The notes beneath the pieces are model-generated. The model had not been told where the DNA came from and searched no databases. It saw only the letters and a list, made by a program, of their open reading frames with translations. The translations under genes were made by a program, and so were the position numbers. Below are positions 23,301-34,777 of a stretch of 64,000 nucleotides of DNA, in pieces. Source of the DNA: Congeria kusceri (lineage: Eukaryota; Mollusca; Bivalvia; Myida; Dreissenidae). Numbering within the stretch: position 1 is the stretch's first letter; every line of letters starts with the position of its first letter. The stretch lies in NCBI GenBank assembly GCA_027627225.1, contig JAPFQT010000164.1:18501-82500 (forward strand). The letters are read 5' to 3'.

Positions 23301-23825
23301 CGGCCCAGCAGAAGGTTTCATTGTCCTTCAACAGTTTATTATGAAGAGTGGGTTATTATTGTATTACAAAAGTCAATGGGGAAGTACGTGGTATATTTCA
23401 TAATCACAATGGCCTCACTTGCTTGTACGATCGGTTAACGTTTCGCGACGCGTGCTGCAGCACTACACGGTTTCAGACTTTTAATTTAAACGTATCATGG
23501 TTTTTATATAAATTGTATGGAAATTTCAACATAAGAGTTGGTTGTTTCTTTGTCGTTTTCATCGAAAAAATCGTAGCATAGATTTCTGAGCATGTTTTTT
23601 ATTTTCGCAAAAGTATTCGTTACGTTGCTCGCTGCCAAAACAATAAAAATGCGTACAATATGAACGATTTGAAAAACAATATTCAATCCTCTAAAATTGT
23701 ATGTAGTACAGGCTATCCATTATTATAACAAAAGCGAAACAGCTGCTGTCAGAAATTTGAAGAATTATAACAGAGTTGTCTCCCGCGACCGGATTTATTG
23801 TTAGTAAATTTTCATAAATTTTTAA
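23301..23825. other. No gene recognised
   Basis: AT-rich sequence with short open frames only. Confidence 0.3.
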
Positions 23826-24802
23826 AGGTGCAGTCTCACATGTTTTGGCTGTGCGAAATAATTGCCCTAACTGACCTTTTTCCTGTTCTACAATACATTT
23901 GTTGTTCATATTTCAAGGTTTGAAATGCACATTGTTTGCTACCTTGTAGACATACGGTACCCTAGTATCTTGTTGCACAAAAAGGCATAATAAATATCAA
24001 AACAAGAGCTGTCAAGTGAGAGCGCGCTCGACTATTTGAAGTATTTCAGTTGGTACATATTTTGGATAGTGAACGGGGCATAAATTTGTTTAGTTTTTTT
24101 GTATTTTTAAGTTAAGCCTTGTATAGTTTAGACATTTTTGGAACATAAACGTTAACCACAAAGTCTATGTAAAAAGTGGGCTAACTCTGTCAAAATACAT
24201 AGTAGAGTTATGGGTAATGTTGCCCATTATAACAGAGTTGATGACAAAGGTTATTTCCAAGTTTCAAGTGAATAACTTATATAGTTTTGAAGTAACAAAA
24301 CTTTTGAATAGAAACTTTAACCATAAAATCTATGTGAAAAAGGGGCATAAATCTGTCAAATACAAAACAAAGTTATGAGGAATGTTGCCCTCGATACTGG
24401 AGTTGATGACAAAGGTAAGTTCCAAGTTTCAAGTGAATAACTTATACAGTTTTGAAGTTACCAAACGTTTGAATATAAACTTTAACCAGAAAATCTGTGT
24501 GAAAAATGGGCATAAGTTAACTGGAGTTGATGACAAAGGTTAGTTACAAGTTTCAAGTGAATAACTTATGTAGTTTTGAAGTTACAACACTTTTGAATAT
24601 AAACTTTAACCAAATTCAGACGTGGACGCGGACGCCGACGCCGCGGGTAGTAGGAAAGCCCACATATTCTTTGAATAGTCGAGCTAATAAGTATGTTTTG
24701 CAACCAAAACAGCATAAATGACAAAATGTTTTGATATAATCAACAAATTATCGTTAATTCGAATTGAAATGTTTTTCAACCGCAAACTATGATACTGTGC
24801 CT
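23826..24802. mobile_element. TTAA-flanked MITE, split by a nested insertion
   Basis: The ends AGGTGCAGTCTCAC and GATACTGTGCCT are flanked by TTAA on both sides. The outer parts (23826-24001 and 24690-24802) match the uninterrupted copy at 6943-7288 ('ttgttcatatttcaaggttt', 'tagacatacggtaccctagta', 'ttttgcaaccaaaacag'). The middle 690 bases are a family T element. The nesting shows that the MITE arrived first. Confidence 0.78.
24002..24689 (+). mobile_element. Satellite-filled element, family T, complete, nested in a MITE
   Basis: The start is ACAAGAGCTGTCAAGTGAGA then GCGCGCTCGACTATTTGAAG. About four internal units follow. The end is a GACGCGGACGCC stretch, 'gtaggaaagcccac', ATTCTTTGAATAGTCGAG and CTAA. 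Comparison with the empty MITE at 6943-7288 fixes both ends to within a few bases. No long target duplication is visible, which fits a Helitron-like insertion better than a cut-and-paste one. Confidence 0.8.
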
Positions 24803-25703
24803 TTAAGCTAGACATTAGTTCGGTCTCCATTGGGAAATGACATTTTTGATATTTCTACATACAAAACATAAAGTAACGAGGTTGTTTTATTCGAAAACGC
24901 TTACCATGCGAAAGCAATCATGCACATGCAACAAGTTTACTTCACTGGAAAATATTCATACATAAATTAATGTTTTATTTTCAGAATCTGCATTTATAAA
25001 ACATAAAGATATCAAGCTGCATCACTTTCTGTGGCATGTAACAACAACCGCAACAAGTGTAGGTGCGAGTCTACTCACGTACGGAAAATCAACCAAATAT
25101 GTTGATGTTGAATACAGCAACAACATCAACAACAACAGAATTGAACAGAATGTTAACGAAATACACTTAAACAAATCTGGAAAGTACATGTACTATAATA
25201 ATGTATTAAAAGCAGGTAGGCGACTACAAACTTTTCATTAATGGTATTGTTGTTATTATTGTTATTATATTATTGTTTACTCAGTGAGAAGTCAACGATA
25301 ACTTCTCAGTAACGGACAAATGCCGATTGCAGTCGCTAATTAGACTTCGGGCAATTTGAAGTAAGCATGTTCTTTGTCCGAATGGGCAAACTCTTCAATT
25401 TGTCCTCCACATTGTTTCCACTTGATTCAAGGATCATACGATGTCGCTCGATGCATGTTTACGATTTGGGACATGCACCATAGTTTTATTTTCAACTACA
25501 TTTTTTCTTATACATCTAAGAAATTGTCTAGGAAATTTCCTATTAAAAAATCCATGGACAAAATCTACACGTTTTCAGAAAAAATTACTTAATTGGCATT
25601 ACAATATTTACTTCCCAAACCATATACATAGGAACCAAGCGGAATTAAATGCTACAAGAACGTTCGCTAAGTACCGGAATCTTATTGACGCCTCGCATGA
25701 GTG
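24803..25703. other. No gene recognised
   Basis: AT-rich sequence with a few TTATTG repeats near 25250. Open frames at 25374-25843 overlap one another and show no domain. Confidence 0.35.
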
Positions 25704-26164
25704 CTAGGGCTGTGTATCGGTTACCAATACATATTGGTTATCGATACTTTCGCACCAATATTTATACTGGATCTAACGTCCTGGTATCGATCAAAATATC
25801 GGTCAACACTAAAATACAATTAGAATATAATAAAATAATGTGAAAACTTTTTTTTTTCTTCATATTTCCCGCACATTTCAACTGTTTAGTATACTTATAC
25901 TTAGTTATCAGTGTTTATTAAATCCTTTCACATTACTGACATTGGCGCGTGGTACTCCCCAACTTGATTTATAGTTTTCCAACAGTTTTTCCTTTTTGAA
26001 TCATTTTGAGAATATCTAATTACTTGTATATTAAACATCTTATTATGCTGCCGAATGATAAAAATTACCTTTGACTTTATTAATATATTTAAAGCAAATA
26101 TTTTAGTAAATGCTTCATTAATACAAATATCGTATTGATAAGTCTGATCGATACAGAACCCTAG
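25704..26164. mobile_element. MITE with CTAGGG terminal inverted repeats
   Basis: The left end CTAGGGCTGTGTATCGGTTA is matched by the right end GATCGATACAGAACCCTAG in inverted orientation. Multiple ATCGAT and GTATCG motifs occur near both ends. About 460 bp without a convincing ORF. TAGGG-type ends suggest hAT, but no 8-bp duplication was confirmed. Confidence 0.6.
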
Positions 26165-26897
26165 ACGTCTATATGTCATGAGAATTATGTCACACAGGAA
26201 GCATATAGAAGGAGCATGTACTATAATTGTATTCTTACAAACGCCCGCATGACGTCGCTGAGTGTAACTGACTATTGCTTGGACTATTTTCTTGAAGAAA
26301 AATTATTATTAAGATTTTTATCAAAGCTTGTAATACATTTTAAAACGACAAATCATGAAAGTAATCGCTACTCAGTGTAAAAATAACTGGTCGCTGAGTC
26401 AAAAAAATGAGGCATTTGCTCCTGAGTCTAGTCTGACATATTCCAGAAATACGTAGTGAATCATTCTAAAAATAGCATAGTAGCAGAAGCTCAAACAGCT
26501 GCATAGCAATTTTGATGCTGAATGGTCTATTTTAAACATTCGTATTCTTTAAAATATGTCGGCCTTTTAAATAAAAGTTTTTTTTATTAACGAATCCAGT
26601 TTTTTGCCTAAATTAAAACGCTCGTTTGTAACTCTGACTTAACTTGGTTTACTGAACACTAATTTGACAGATCTACAAATAATTTGCTTTATTCATAGAC
26701 ATATGTATTTCAGCGCCCTTTGATGTTTATAGGGACTACGAACAAATTGTTTTCTATGGCACTATGAATGATACAATATGATAGAAATTAGCTATTTTAA
26801 GACATGTACATTAAATACATAATACATAATATTATACACAATGATATATTTGGTAAAAACAAATAAGCAAAAAGGTTTGCAAAAAACAAAAAAAAAC
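26165..26897. other. No gene recognised
   Basis: AT-rich sequence. An A-rich run directly precedes the tRNA-like unit that follows. Confidence 0.3.
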
Positions 26898-26984
26898 AAG
26901 TGGGTATCGAACTCACGACTTGGGAGCAATACTCAGAAATGACGGTAGACAGCGCTCTAACCAACTGCGCTATTCTGCTTGGTA
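26898..26984 (-). tRNA. tRNA-like Pol III unit with long variable region
   Basis: On the minus strand it has AATAGCGCAGTTGGTTAGAG (A-box and D-arm) and, 87 bases overall, a B-box GAGTTCGATACCC. A T-rich run follows that would terminate Pol III. Terminal CAAG / CTTG can pair. The middle is longer than a standard anticodon plus variable arm and does not fold cleanly, so this is more likely a tRNA-derived SINE or pseudogene than a working tRNA. Confidence 0.45.
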
Positions 26985-27489
26985 ATGAATCATGTGTAAA
27001 CTATGGTTATCCCAAATGCTCACAATTCTGACGTCAAAATGTAAACATGAAAAGGGCCAAACAAACACGACCCTTATTATAAATTCATTTATGATCTCAG
27101 AGGGCGTACAATATTTTCCCTTTATAGATAACCTATGTTAACCGTTATTAAATGCCAGTATTAATATCTAAATTTCATTTTTTTTTTAAAGAAATGCCCC
27201 CCTTAATGCCCTTTTCGATGACATAGTCTCTTAAACATCAATGTTTTTCTTGTACACACTGTGCAAGCGGTCAGTTCGAGTAAATCTTGGGAAAGCAACT
27301 GCTGTAATAAGTTTACCCAGCCTCCGCGCAGAGATCTAACTGGTTCTGAGCATAGCTCGATTTTAAATCCCAGCCGGCATGAAGTTCCACACATTCTGAC
27401 CACCCAAGCGATTTCCCAAACATCCCAAAAGTGCAACCTCAACAACATCATTTAATGACTAATCGAGCGAAAACCTACTTTGATCAAAA
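26985..27489. other. No gene recognised
   Basis: Two overlapping open frames near 27203-27455 on opposite strands show no recognisable domain and are not called. Confidence 0.3.
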
Positions 27490-27566
27490 CAATATTAGCA
27501 TCATCATTATCATCATCATCAGCATCATCATCATCATCATCATGGTCATTATCATCATATCATCAT

Positions 27567-27607
<41 letters not shown>

Positions 27608-27672
27608 GCAGCATCAACATCATCATGTTCATCACCATCATCATTATCATCATCATTATCATCATCATAATC
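27490..27672. repeat. ATC/CAG trinucleotide microsatellite
   Basis: A run of ATC triplets, then about nine CAG triplets, then ATC triplets again. Open frames on both strands (poly-Ser/Ala/Ile, poly-His/Gln, poly-Asp/Met) come from the repeat. Confidence 0.9.
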
Positions 27673-28440
27673 TTTTTCCTTCATTTTATTTAATCGTATA
27701 GTACATAATTGACGTATGTCTTCTCAATGCCACATATAAACAACGATTGCTTTATGCCATGTGCGTCGCTGCATAAACTAAATCGTTCACGATATGCGTT
27801 GAAAATTACCGAATACAGGCATGCGCTCACGTATTTACGTTGACGAACATATGCGGCGCTACAGGGCGTTTCATCGACAGCCGACGACAGCAGCCTCTAT
27901 TCGTGATAAATTCCTTGCTACCGGAAGTGTAACAGACCACCGCCAATTTCACGCGAAACAGAGGGTCACATTCAAATTCTTAACTTGAAAATGAATCAAA
28001 ACTAGAATTTGTGTTTAATATAACAGTGTGCTTTCGGAATATTTGCATGATCAATTGATATTGTATTACGCTTTCCGTGTCTGCAAACATTAACGCGTGT
28101 CTTTGTCAGAAAATAGATAACATTTCAGAATTTAAATACTTTTCTTAATTTTTGACTAAGATTCTATATAAAGAATCCAGACGTCTTGAGCATGAGAGAG
28201 GCCAGCGTGGAGGTGAGACCGTTATATTTTGGGGACGTATGTCCCTGATTCTTACTACAACGGAGCGTATGCCGGGACAAAACCAAAACACAAAATGTTA
28301 CAGAGCAACAGTGTCCTTGCAAAACCCGAAGTCGACCGCCGCCATTCGTCCGCACCGTTTTTTTTTGTTAATTCCATTTTCCAAACAGTTCAAGCTATGA
28401 TCCGAGTTACGGGATGTTAAACCTGTTAATGGTTTGCGAC
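27673..28440. other. No confident gene
   Basis: Overlapping frames at 28152-28420 include a segment reminiscent of the GG-(T/S)V-(M/I)-(V/F)WG core of Tc1-like transposases. The resemblance is only a few residues, so a tiny transposase fragment is possible but unproven. Confidence 0.25.
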
Positions 28441-28709
28441 CTGGGCCAGTATTCACCAACCCACTCTTAGACTTCTGAATAAAGGATAGACTTAGACTCT
28501 AGAAATAATACGTGTGCGTTTGGAAATGTACCAGATATCAATGTTCCAATGTTGCTTATGTCACTAATAAATCGTTATAAATAAGGACTGGTAAAATTAG
28601 CATCGGTGAATATCAAGAAATATTCAATGTAACAGCCTTTTTAGAACAGAACAATTTTAAGAATATCCTTTATTCTTAAGTCTAAGAGTCGGTTGGTGAA
28701 TACGAGCCC
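28441..28709. mobile_element. MITE with long terminal inverted repeats (CTGGGC-type)
   Basis: The left end (CAGTATTCACCAACCCACTC then TTAGACTT) is inverted at the right end (AAGTCTAAGAGTCGGTTGGT then GAATACGAGCCC). AATAAAGGATA and its complement continue the arms to about 45 bases. 269 bp and no ORF. The terminal motif recurs at 29658 as a half copy. Confidence 0.78.
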
Positions 28710-29017
28710 TGTACTAATAAAATAAAGCACTGTTATTGGTTGCATGTTCTATTGCTAAAGTAACTGGTCTCTTAAGTGACGTTATCTGTGGTGATAATTA
28801 CATGTATAATCCACTACACTGATCAAAAGAATACAGTGCCCACGTACACGAAGAATGTGTACAAATGCTGTTGCCCTGAATATATTGAAACTGAAAAACT
28901 TGAAATACTAGTTTTAGCGACTCTGTTAAAATAACATAATTCTTAATTTAGCGTTTTTAAAACATAGAATTTGTATACTCATGAGCAGTGCTAAATATGC
29001 CAAATTAAAAATGTTGC

Positions 29018-29165
29018 AGTGGCGGCATGGATATGGTGTCCGCCTTTCGATCGTGAGGTTATGAGTTCGATCCGGATTGGGGTAGCGTTTGAATGATCTT
29101 TCTCAAGACACCAAGTACTGGACTCGAACGTGTAAATTACCTCGCTAATACGAAATAAAGACCAG
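29018..29165 (+). mobile_element. SINE family S copy
   Basis: It has a tRNA-like head (GGCATGGATATGGTGTCCGCC ending at a B-box GAGTTCGATCC) and a body with 'tctcaagacaccaagtactgg' shortened by an internal deletion. The head aligns with the minus-strand copy at 48402-48600. Confidence 0.65.
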
Positions 29166-30751
29166 ATATTTGAGAATATAGCCCTGATGTATCGTCAAAC
29201 TTATCTATTTCAATTTGAATCAATATAGCAATTCCTCCGATTTCTATCTTGATGAATCCAACATGAAATACGCGGCAACTAAATCGTCAAATTTTGACAC
29301 ATTTATACACAATGATTCAACAATCGTGCATATAATCACGTATACATGTATTCCTTGGTACGGAAATTTTGTAAAAAGACAAACTAAAAAATTAAATGAC
29401 AAAGGAGCATTTCTTATAATACGGCTTCTATATTATTATTTTTGACGAATCGTGCAAACTGTACACGACTTTCACATAACATAGTATGCACTTTCGTCAT
29501 GTTAGTAGGAATTCACATACGGACAGAATTTAATTGCACAAGTAGAACCAGAATCACTCTTCAAATAAGCTTCAAAATGCAGACATTATATCATCAAGAA
29601 CGTCTTCGGCAACGCTTTTCAATGTCTAAAGAATAATTGAACACGTCAAACCAACTGGGCCCCTATTCACCGACCGTTATTAGACTTAAGACTTATATTA
29701 AAGAATATTCTTGAACCGTTATGTTCTAAGAGCATACATAAATTTCAATCTGACTTGGTATTCATGCAATCTAATTACAACATTCTTTATTTAGAGCGAG
29801 TTGTTAATGATTTCGTGTTTGTAACATTTACTCATTTAATGCAACTCAGTGCTATTTTCTACAGTGGTTTGTTATGACGGCAGGGATTTGATTAGAGCTA
29901 TGCTCGGAACCAGTCAAATATCTGCGCGGAGGTTGCCACACACAGCGGTGTTTCCAGAATTCGAAGATTTGAAAACACTGAAAATTGAAATAGTAATAAT
30001 TGTATTTCTGCGACTGTTGCAAGATTTATTCGAGACAACAGTGCCTGGGTGATATTGGTACAGTTAATGGGACATAATTCCAATTTGGTAGAGTTTATTA
30101 GTTTTTTGTGTGTTTCTCTACATAGTGAAACTCTCTACTCGTGAGTAGGCAGGGCGAAAGCTGCAATAATGTCCACAGACTTGAGGAAACGTCAAATTTA
30201 CTAACATAAGAGTACAATCAAATATAGGTAGTATTACTTCAAAATCGCGTATATTTCGACTTCAATCAAATAACGAATTCAGCAGATACATGTATATATC
30301 AAAATGTATACAAGTGCAAATATGACATTTTGATTCTCAGTCGTCAACATTGACTACTTTAAGATAAAACAATGTGCAAAACGGTATATTCCATTGTACA
30401 GACAAGTTGACAGACAAATGACGCAATACATACTTATACGTACTTAGACGTCTATATTTGTAAATTGAACTTAAGTATATAGGCCTATATATTACGGACA
30501 ACATCATACTGCAAATAGTGATTTAGAAACACACAGCCAAATTCAGAAAGTATATGAAGAACGTTTGACAACTTTTTTTTCAACTGTCTTTTTTCGTTTC
30601 GGGGAAGGGATTAGATCAAAATAAATGTACATAAAATGCGTCATATTTCTCTCCGAATATATACAGTTTAAGTACGACAAATTTAAATATTTCGGTCAAA
30701 ACTTAACCTATTTATAAATGTGTTTTGTACCTTTTTTAAATCTTTGCAAAT
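29166..30751. other. No gene recognised
   Basis: AT-rich sequence. A half copy of the CTGGGC-type MITE begins near 29658. Open frames up to 76 codons show no domain. Confidence 0.35.
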
Positions 30752-31078
30752 ACTTTTCGATTTATCGTTGTTAATCGGCCAATAAACAACGATTTGGAGT
30801 TCAGATGCGTATGAATTAAACCACGAATGAATTATCATCAGAACGACAAAGATTTGTTATGAACCGATAAACAACAAAAATGCGAAAATTATAACGATTC
30901 TAGCATGATAATACAAATATTTTTGCAATTGAAATGTGAAATACATTTTACTATAATATATCATATGCTCTGTTCAGAATCGGGACTACTTTTTGCGTTG
31001 TTTATTTGGTAGTTTAACAACAATATTTTTTTTCTTTGTCTATAGCAAAATTAGCGAGTATCATGTTAAAATAACGAA
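30752..31078 (+). repeat. Foldback family F copy
   Basis: It runs from TTTTCGATTTATCGTTGTTA and the palindrome CGGCCAATAAACAACGA through a shortened hairpin to 'tgttcagaatcgggactact' and 'gcgagtatcatgttaaaat'. Confidence 0.75.
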
Positions 31079-31799
31079 TACTTTTTTTTTTATTCACTGT
31101 TTTATAATGTTTTTGGAAATATACAACTAAAACGTAACTTATCTTCGCTCACTTCAACTTCCCGAAAACAGCGCCGCCGAGTTGCACAGTCTGTCTTCTT
31201 GTTTGCAGTTTGATTCCGCCAGCCACAGAATGTTGATAAATAATGATGGAAATAATAAAGAAATATTCACATAACGCCATAAGTTCAAACAGTCATTCGC
31301 ATTTTAGCACGTATTGCACAAATCTATTCAATTAAATTGCACTATACGTTAACATTCCAGATATGCGAAATGTCCACATTTTACTGTCAGAATTATCCAA
31401 CACCTATGTATACACGGTTCAAAACACTTTAATTCTTACTAATATTTGTGTGTTTATACAACACAAGGCGTAATTGAATCGAGTGTCCCGTTACTTTAAC
31501 GATAAATAACCTGAGAAAACCCGTGCATTCCCATACGGAGATTTTGTAACAATGTACCAGTAGTGTGTAATCCCCTATTACAAACTTTAAAGGCGCTATA
31601 TCTTGATTTCTTTCAATTTTGTCTTAAATGCAATAAAGATTCCACGGCACATATTTATGAATATTCTTAAGTTATTCCAACTTGAATTGAAGATATGTTA
31701 AAATTAAAATGAATTTGTATTCAAAACACTATGCTTAGAAACATGTGCATGGTAAATCCTCTATATGAATATACCGGAAAAAAATCGCATCACAATTAC
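31079..31799. other. No gene recognised
   Basis: AT-rich. Near 31705-31745 'attcaaaacactatgcttag' repeats a motif also seen at 12845 and 22145, so a fragment of the same interspersed sequence is present. Confidence 0.35.
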
Positions 31800-32690
31800 A
31801 TAACGCAACCACGAAACGCATCCACGTATTACAACAACGCGTCACATCCAGGCACCACAACGACGCGTCACATCCATGCAACACAACGACGCGTCACATC
31901 CAGGCACCACAACGACGCGTCACATCCAGGCACCACAATGACGCGTCACATCCAGGCACCACAACGACGCGTCACATCCAGGCACCACAACGACGCGTCA
32001 CATCCAGGCACCACAACGACGCGTCACATCCAGGCAACACAACGACGCGTCATATCCAGGCACCACAACGACGCGTCACATCCAGGCACCACAACGACGC
32101 GTCATATCCAGGCAACACAACGACGCGTCAAATCTACGCAACACAACCACGCGTCACATCTACGCAACACAACCACGCGTCACATCTACGCAACACAACA
32201 ACGCATCACATCAACGCAACACAGCCACGCATTACATTTACGCAACACAACCACACGTCACATCTATGCAACACAACCACGCGTCACACCTACGCATCAC
32301 AATTACACAACACAGTTAAGCAACACAACCACGCGTCATGTACACGCAACACAACCACGTGTCACAGCCAAGCAACACAACCACGTGTCACATCTACACA
32401 ACTGAACCAAGCGTCACATCTACGCAACTCAACGATGTGTCACACGCATGCGTTACATCTACGAAACAAACAAGCATGCGTCCCATCTACGTTACACAAC
32501 CAGGTGTGACATACAAGAAACATAATCGCAACAAAACCACTAGTCCGAATGCACGCAATACAACAACGCTTCACATGCATGCAAAACAACAACGCGCTAC
32601 ATCCACGTAACACAACCTCGTGTCACATCCACGCAACACAACCACGTGTCACATACACGTAACACAATCACGCGCCACATCAAAATAAAT
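31800..32690. repeat. 26-bp minisatellite, array D
   Basis: About 33 units of 26 bp. The left part is nearly uniform (CACATCCAGGCACCACAACG then ACGCGT) and the right part is more varied (CACATCTACGCAACACAACC). A 224-codon + frame at 31731-32405 is the unit read in three successive frames and is not a gene. The array is interrupted by a retrotransposon fragment and resumes weakly at 33936. Confidence 0.9.
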
Positions 32691-32699
32691 AACTATTTA

Positions 32700-33935
32700 A
32701 TGGACTAGTTTGCCGTGAACATCGGCTTCAAACAGGGGTAATTATTGTCCACGACATTGTTAAATCTGTACACAAACGATTTAAATGAACTTTTAAATAA
32801 CAGCAGCATAGGCATTGATGTTGATGGAAAATTGATCATTCATCTATTCTACGCTGATGACCTTATATTGGTAGCAAACACAGAAGATTTACAGACAGTA
32901 ATTGATATACTGTCTCAATGGTGTACGGTTAAAAAAAATGTCCATTAATATAAGTAAAACTAAAATGTTTAGGACAGTAAATATGGCACCGAGCAATTTT
33001 ATGTTTAAGTACAACGATGACATTATAGAATGAGTCAGTCAATATCGATACCTGGGCCTCGTTATTACTGACACATTGGACAACTCGGTAACCGCCAAAC
33101 ACTTAGCACAGGCAGCGTTCAGAGCACTAGGGTTACTGATTTCCAAGTTTCGAAGGCTAGGCGAATTGGAATATTAAGTCTTTTCTAGGCTCTACGACAC
33201 AATGGTGTTAAACTCTACACACTTTAGAACACTTTAACAAAGAATTATCAGTAGAACCTTAATTCAAGTGCCGTGTGATCAGTCAAGCGCAACGAAGCGC
33301 CCTGGCGAAGTTTCGGCTAACGAACGATATTGTTTTATTTGTAAGGGCTATGTAGAAAATGAACACTGTGCATTCTTAATCTGTCTGCTATATACAAATA
33401 TTGGAACTGTTTTAGTAAAAAAGGCATTATTGATAAACCCTGGTTTCGACCTCTTAAAATCCAACAGAAAACATGAACGTTTTTGCTGTCAGATGATCGC
33501 ATAATTAAATCCAGTGTCAGAGCCTGTCATGACATTTTAATTAAGCGACGAAACCATCTGTATATATAATTGCATTGAAATTTGTTCATATCAAATTACT
33601 ACTCTTACAGTATATGCATGTATACTTATAGGAAGCAATAGTTTATGGTCTTAACATAATTTATTGTATTTCTTGTACATATTGTATGCGTTTTTTATGA
33701 TTGTCTGAAGATAAGTAACGTTTGCATCGAATATCGTACGTTGCCTTGTTTGTATTTTTTAAGCATCTGTTTAAGATTTTAATAGCGTTCGTGTATTTTA
33801 GGTATTTTAGAATGTTCGTCTCTCATAACTCTGTTCTGAGGGGTTTTGTACATATATATCACGATTTTATACTGCGTTATTATTTGTTTTGTGTACACAA
33901 GTGAGACAAAAATAAACTATTTTGTCTGTCCCTCT
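32700..33935 (+). pseudogene. Decayed non-LTR retrotransposon (reverse transcriptase C-terminal half)
   Basis: An IGFKQG motif near 32722 (normally followed by Cys, here a stop) is followed by LLSTTLLNLYTNDLNELLN. Then comes the catalytic FYADDLILVANTEDLQ near 32845-32900, with the two adjacent Asp of the polymerase active site. Beyond a frame change, 'ISKTKMF' and 'QYRYLGLVITDTLDN' continue the thumb region typical of LINE proteins. A frame at 33268-33504 (CFICKGYVENEHCAFLICL) fits the Cys/His-containing C-terminal region. Stops and frameshifts break it, and the N-terminal half is missing, as in 5'-truncated LINEs. An AATAAA lies near 33911. The clade was not determined. Confidence 0.75.
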
Positions 33936-34080
33936 GTCAACGTGTCACATTAATGTGTTACATTCACGCGTCGAGACACCGCTATACAAATGAAACAAAA
34001 TAACAATGCGTCACAATCACATAAAATAAGTTAAATAACCCTACAACAATGTGCTACAAGTATGCGGCACAACCATGCTA
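33936..34080. repeat. Degenerate continuation of array D
   Basis: Pieces such as CAACGTGTCACATTAATGTG, TTACATTCACGCGTC and AATGCGTCACAATCACA resemble the 26-bp unit of array D, now on the far side of the retrotransposon fragment. Confidence 0.5.
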
Positions 34081-34498
34081 AATGTTAAAGCGTTTTAACC
34101 ATAAGACATAACCAGCCGTTATGTCCATTGGAAATAACCACGAGTCATAACTATGTACGTGAAATGTACAACACAGCCATGTCCGGTAAAATATATAGCA
34201 ACCAACGAAGGACTGGTGTATGACGTCAGAAAATATACTCCGCAGGTAACACGTGTTAAATGCTAACGTGCAAGTACATGTGAACAAATAACATTATAAA
34301 ATAAATAAAACTTATTTACGGTAGTAACAAAACAACGCACCTTTTATGATTTCTGTATGTGAACTATGTACATGCTTACCACAACAATAATAGTTTGCTT
34401 TTAACAGAAGCATACAAATTCATTCACAACTAACACTAGGAAGTAATGTGTACATGCAACGTGTTTATTTTCGTACATAAAAGCCACTACAAAAGTAT

Positions 34499-34777
34499 GA
34501 AATTCCGTTAGGGTCTTTGCCTATGAATGCGAATACTTAGTAATATGAAACACACAACACGAAATCAAGGAGAATTACTGTGTGCGTAAGTGCCGAAAGA
34601 CCAAAGTACGAATACGCAAAAGCACAAAATCATGAACGTACGCTGATACAATCGCGAAAGCAAGATGACGAAAACGCGATAATACGATGACGCGTTTATC
34701 GTCATTGTGTTTTCGCATTTTCGTCATCCCACTTTCCCATTCGAAAGCGAAAATAACGATGGCCCTAACGGAATTTC
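34499..34777. mobile_element. MITE with GAAATTCCGTTAGGG ends and an internal hairpin
   Basis: The left end GAAATTCCGTTAGGGTC is inverted at the right as GGCCCTAACGGAATTTC. Inside, 34664-34729 is a near palindrome of two 29-base arms rich in GACGAAAA/TTTTCGTC with CG and AC variants. 279 bp and non-coding. Confidence 0.7.

Noticed and set aside
28152..28420. Frames with a short GGETVIFWGRM-like segment suggesting a transposase
   Set aside because: Too few residues match a Tc1-like core and no neighbouring motif follows in any frame.
31731..32405. 224-codon open frame, the second longest in the window
   Set aside because: It lies almost wholly in a 26-bp minisatellite. The peptide (ASHPGTTTTRHI-type repeats) is the unit read in three successive frames, so openness follows from the repeat.
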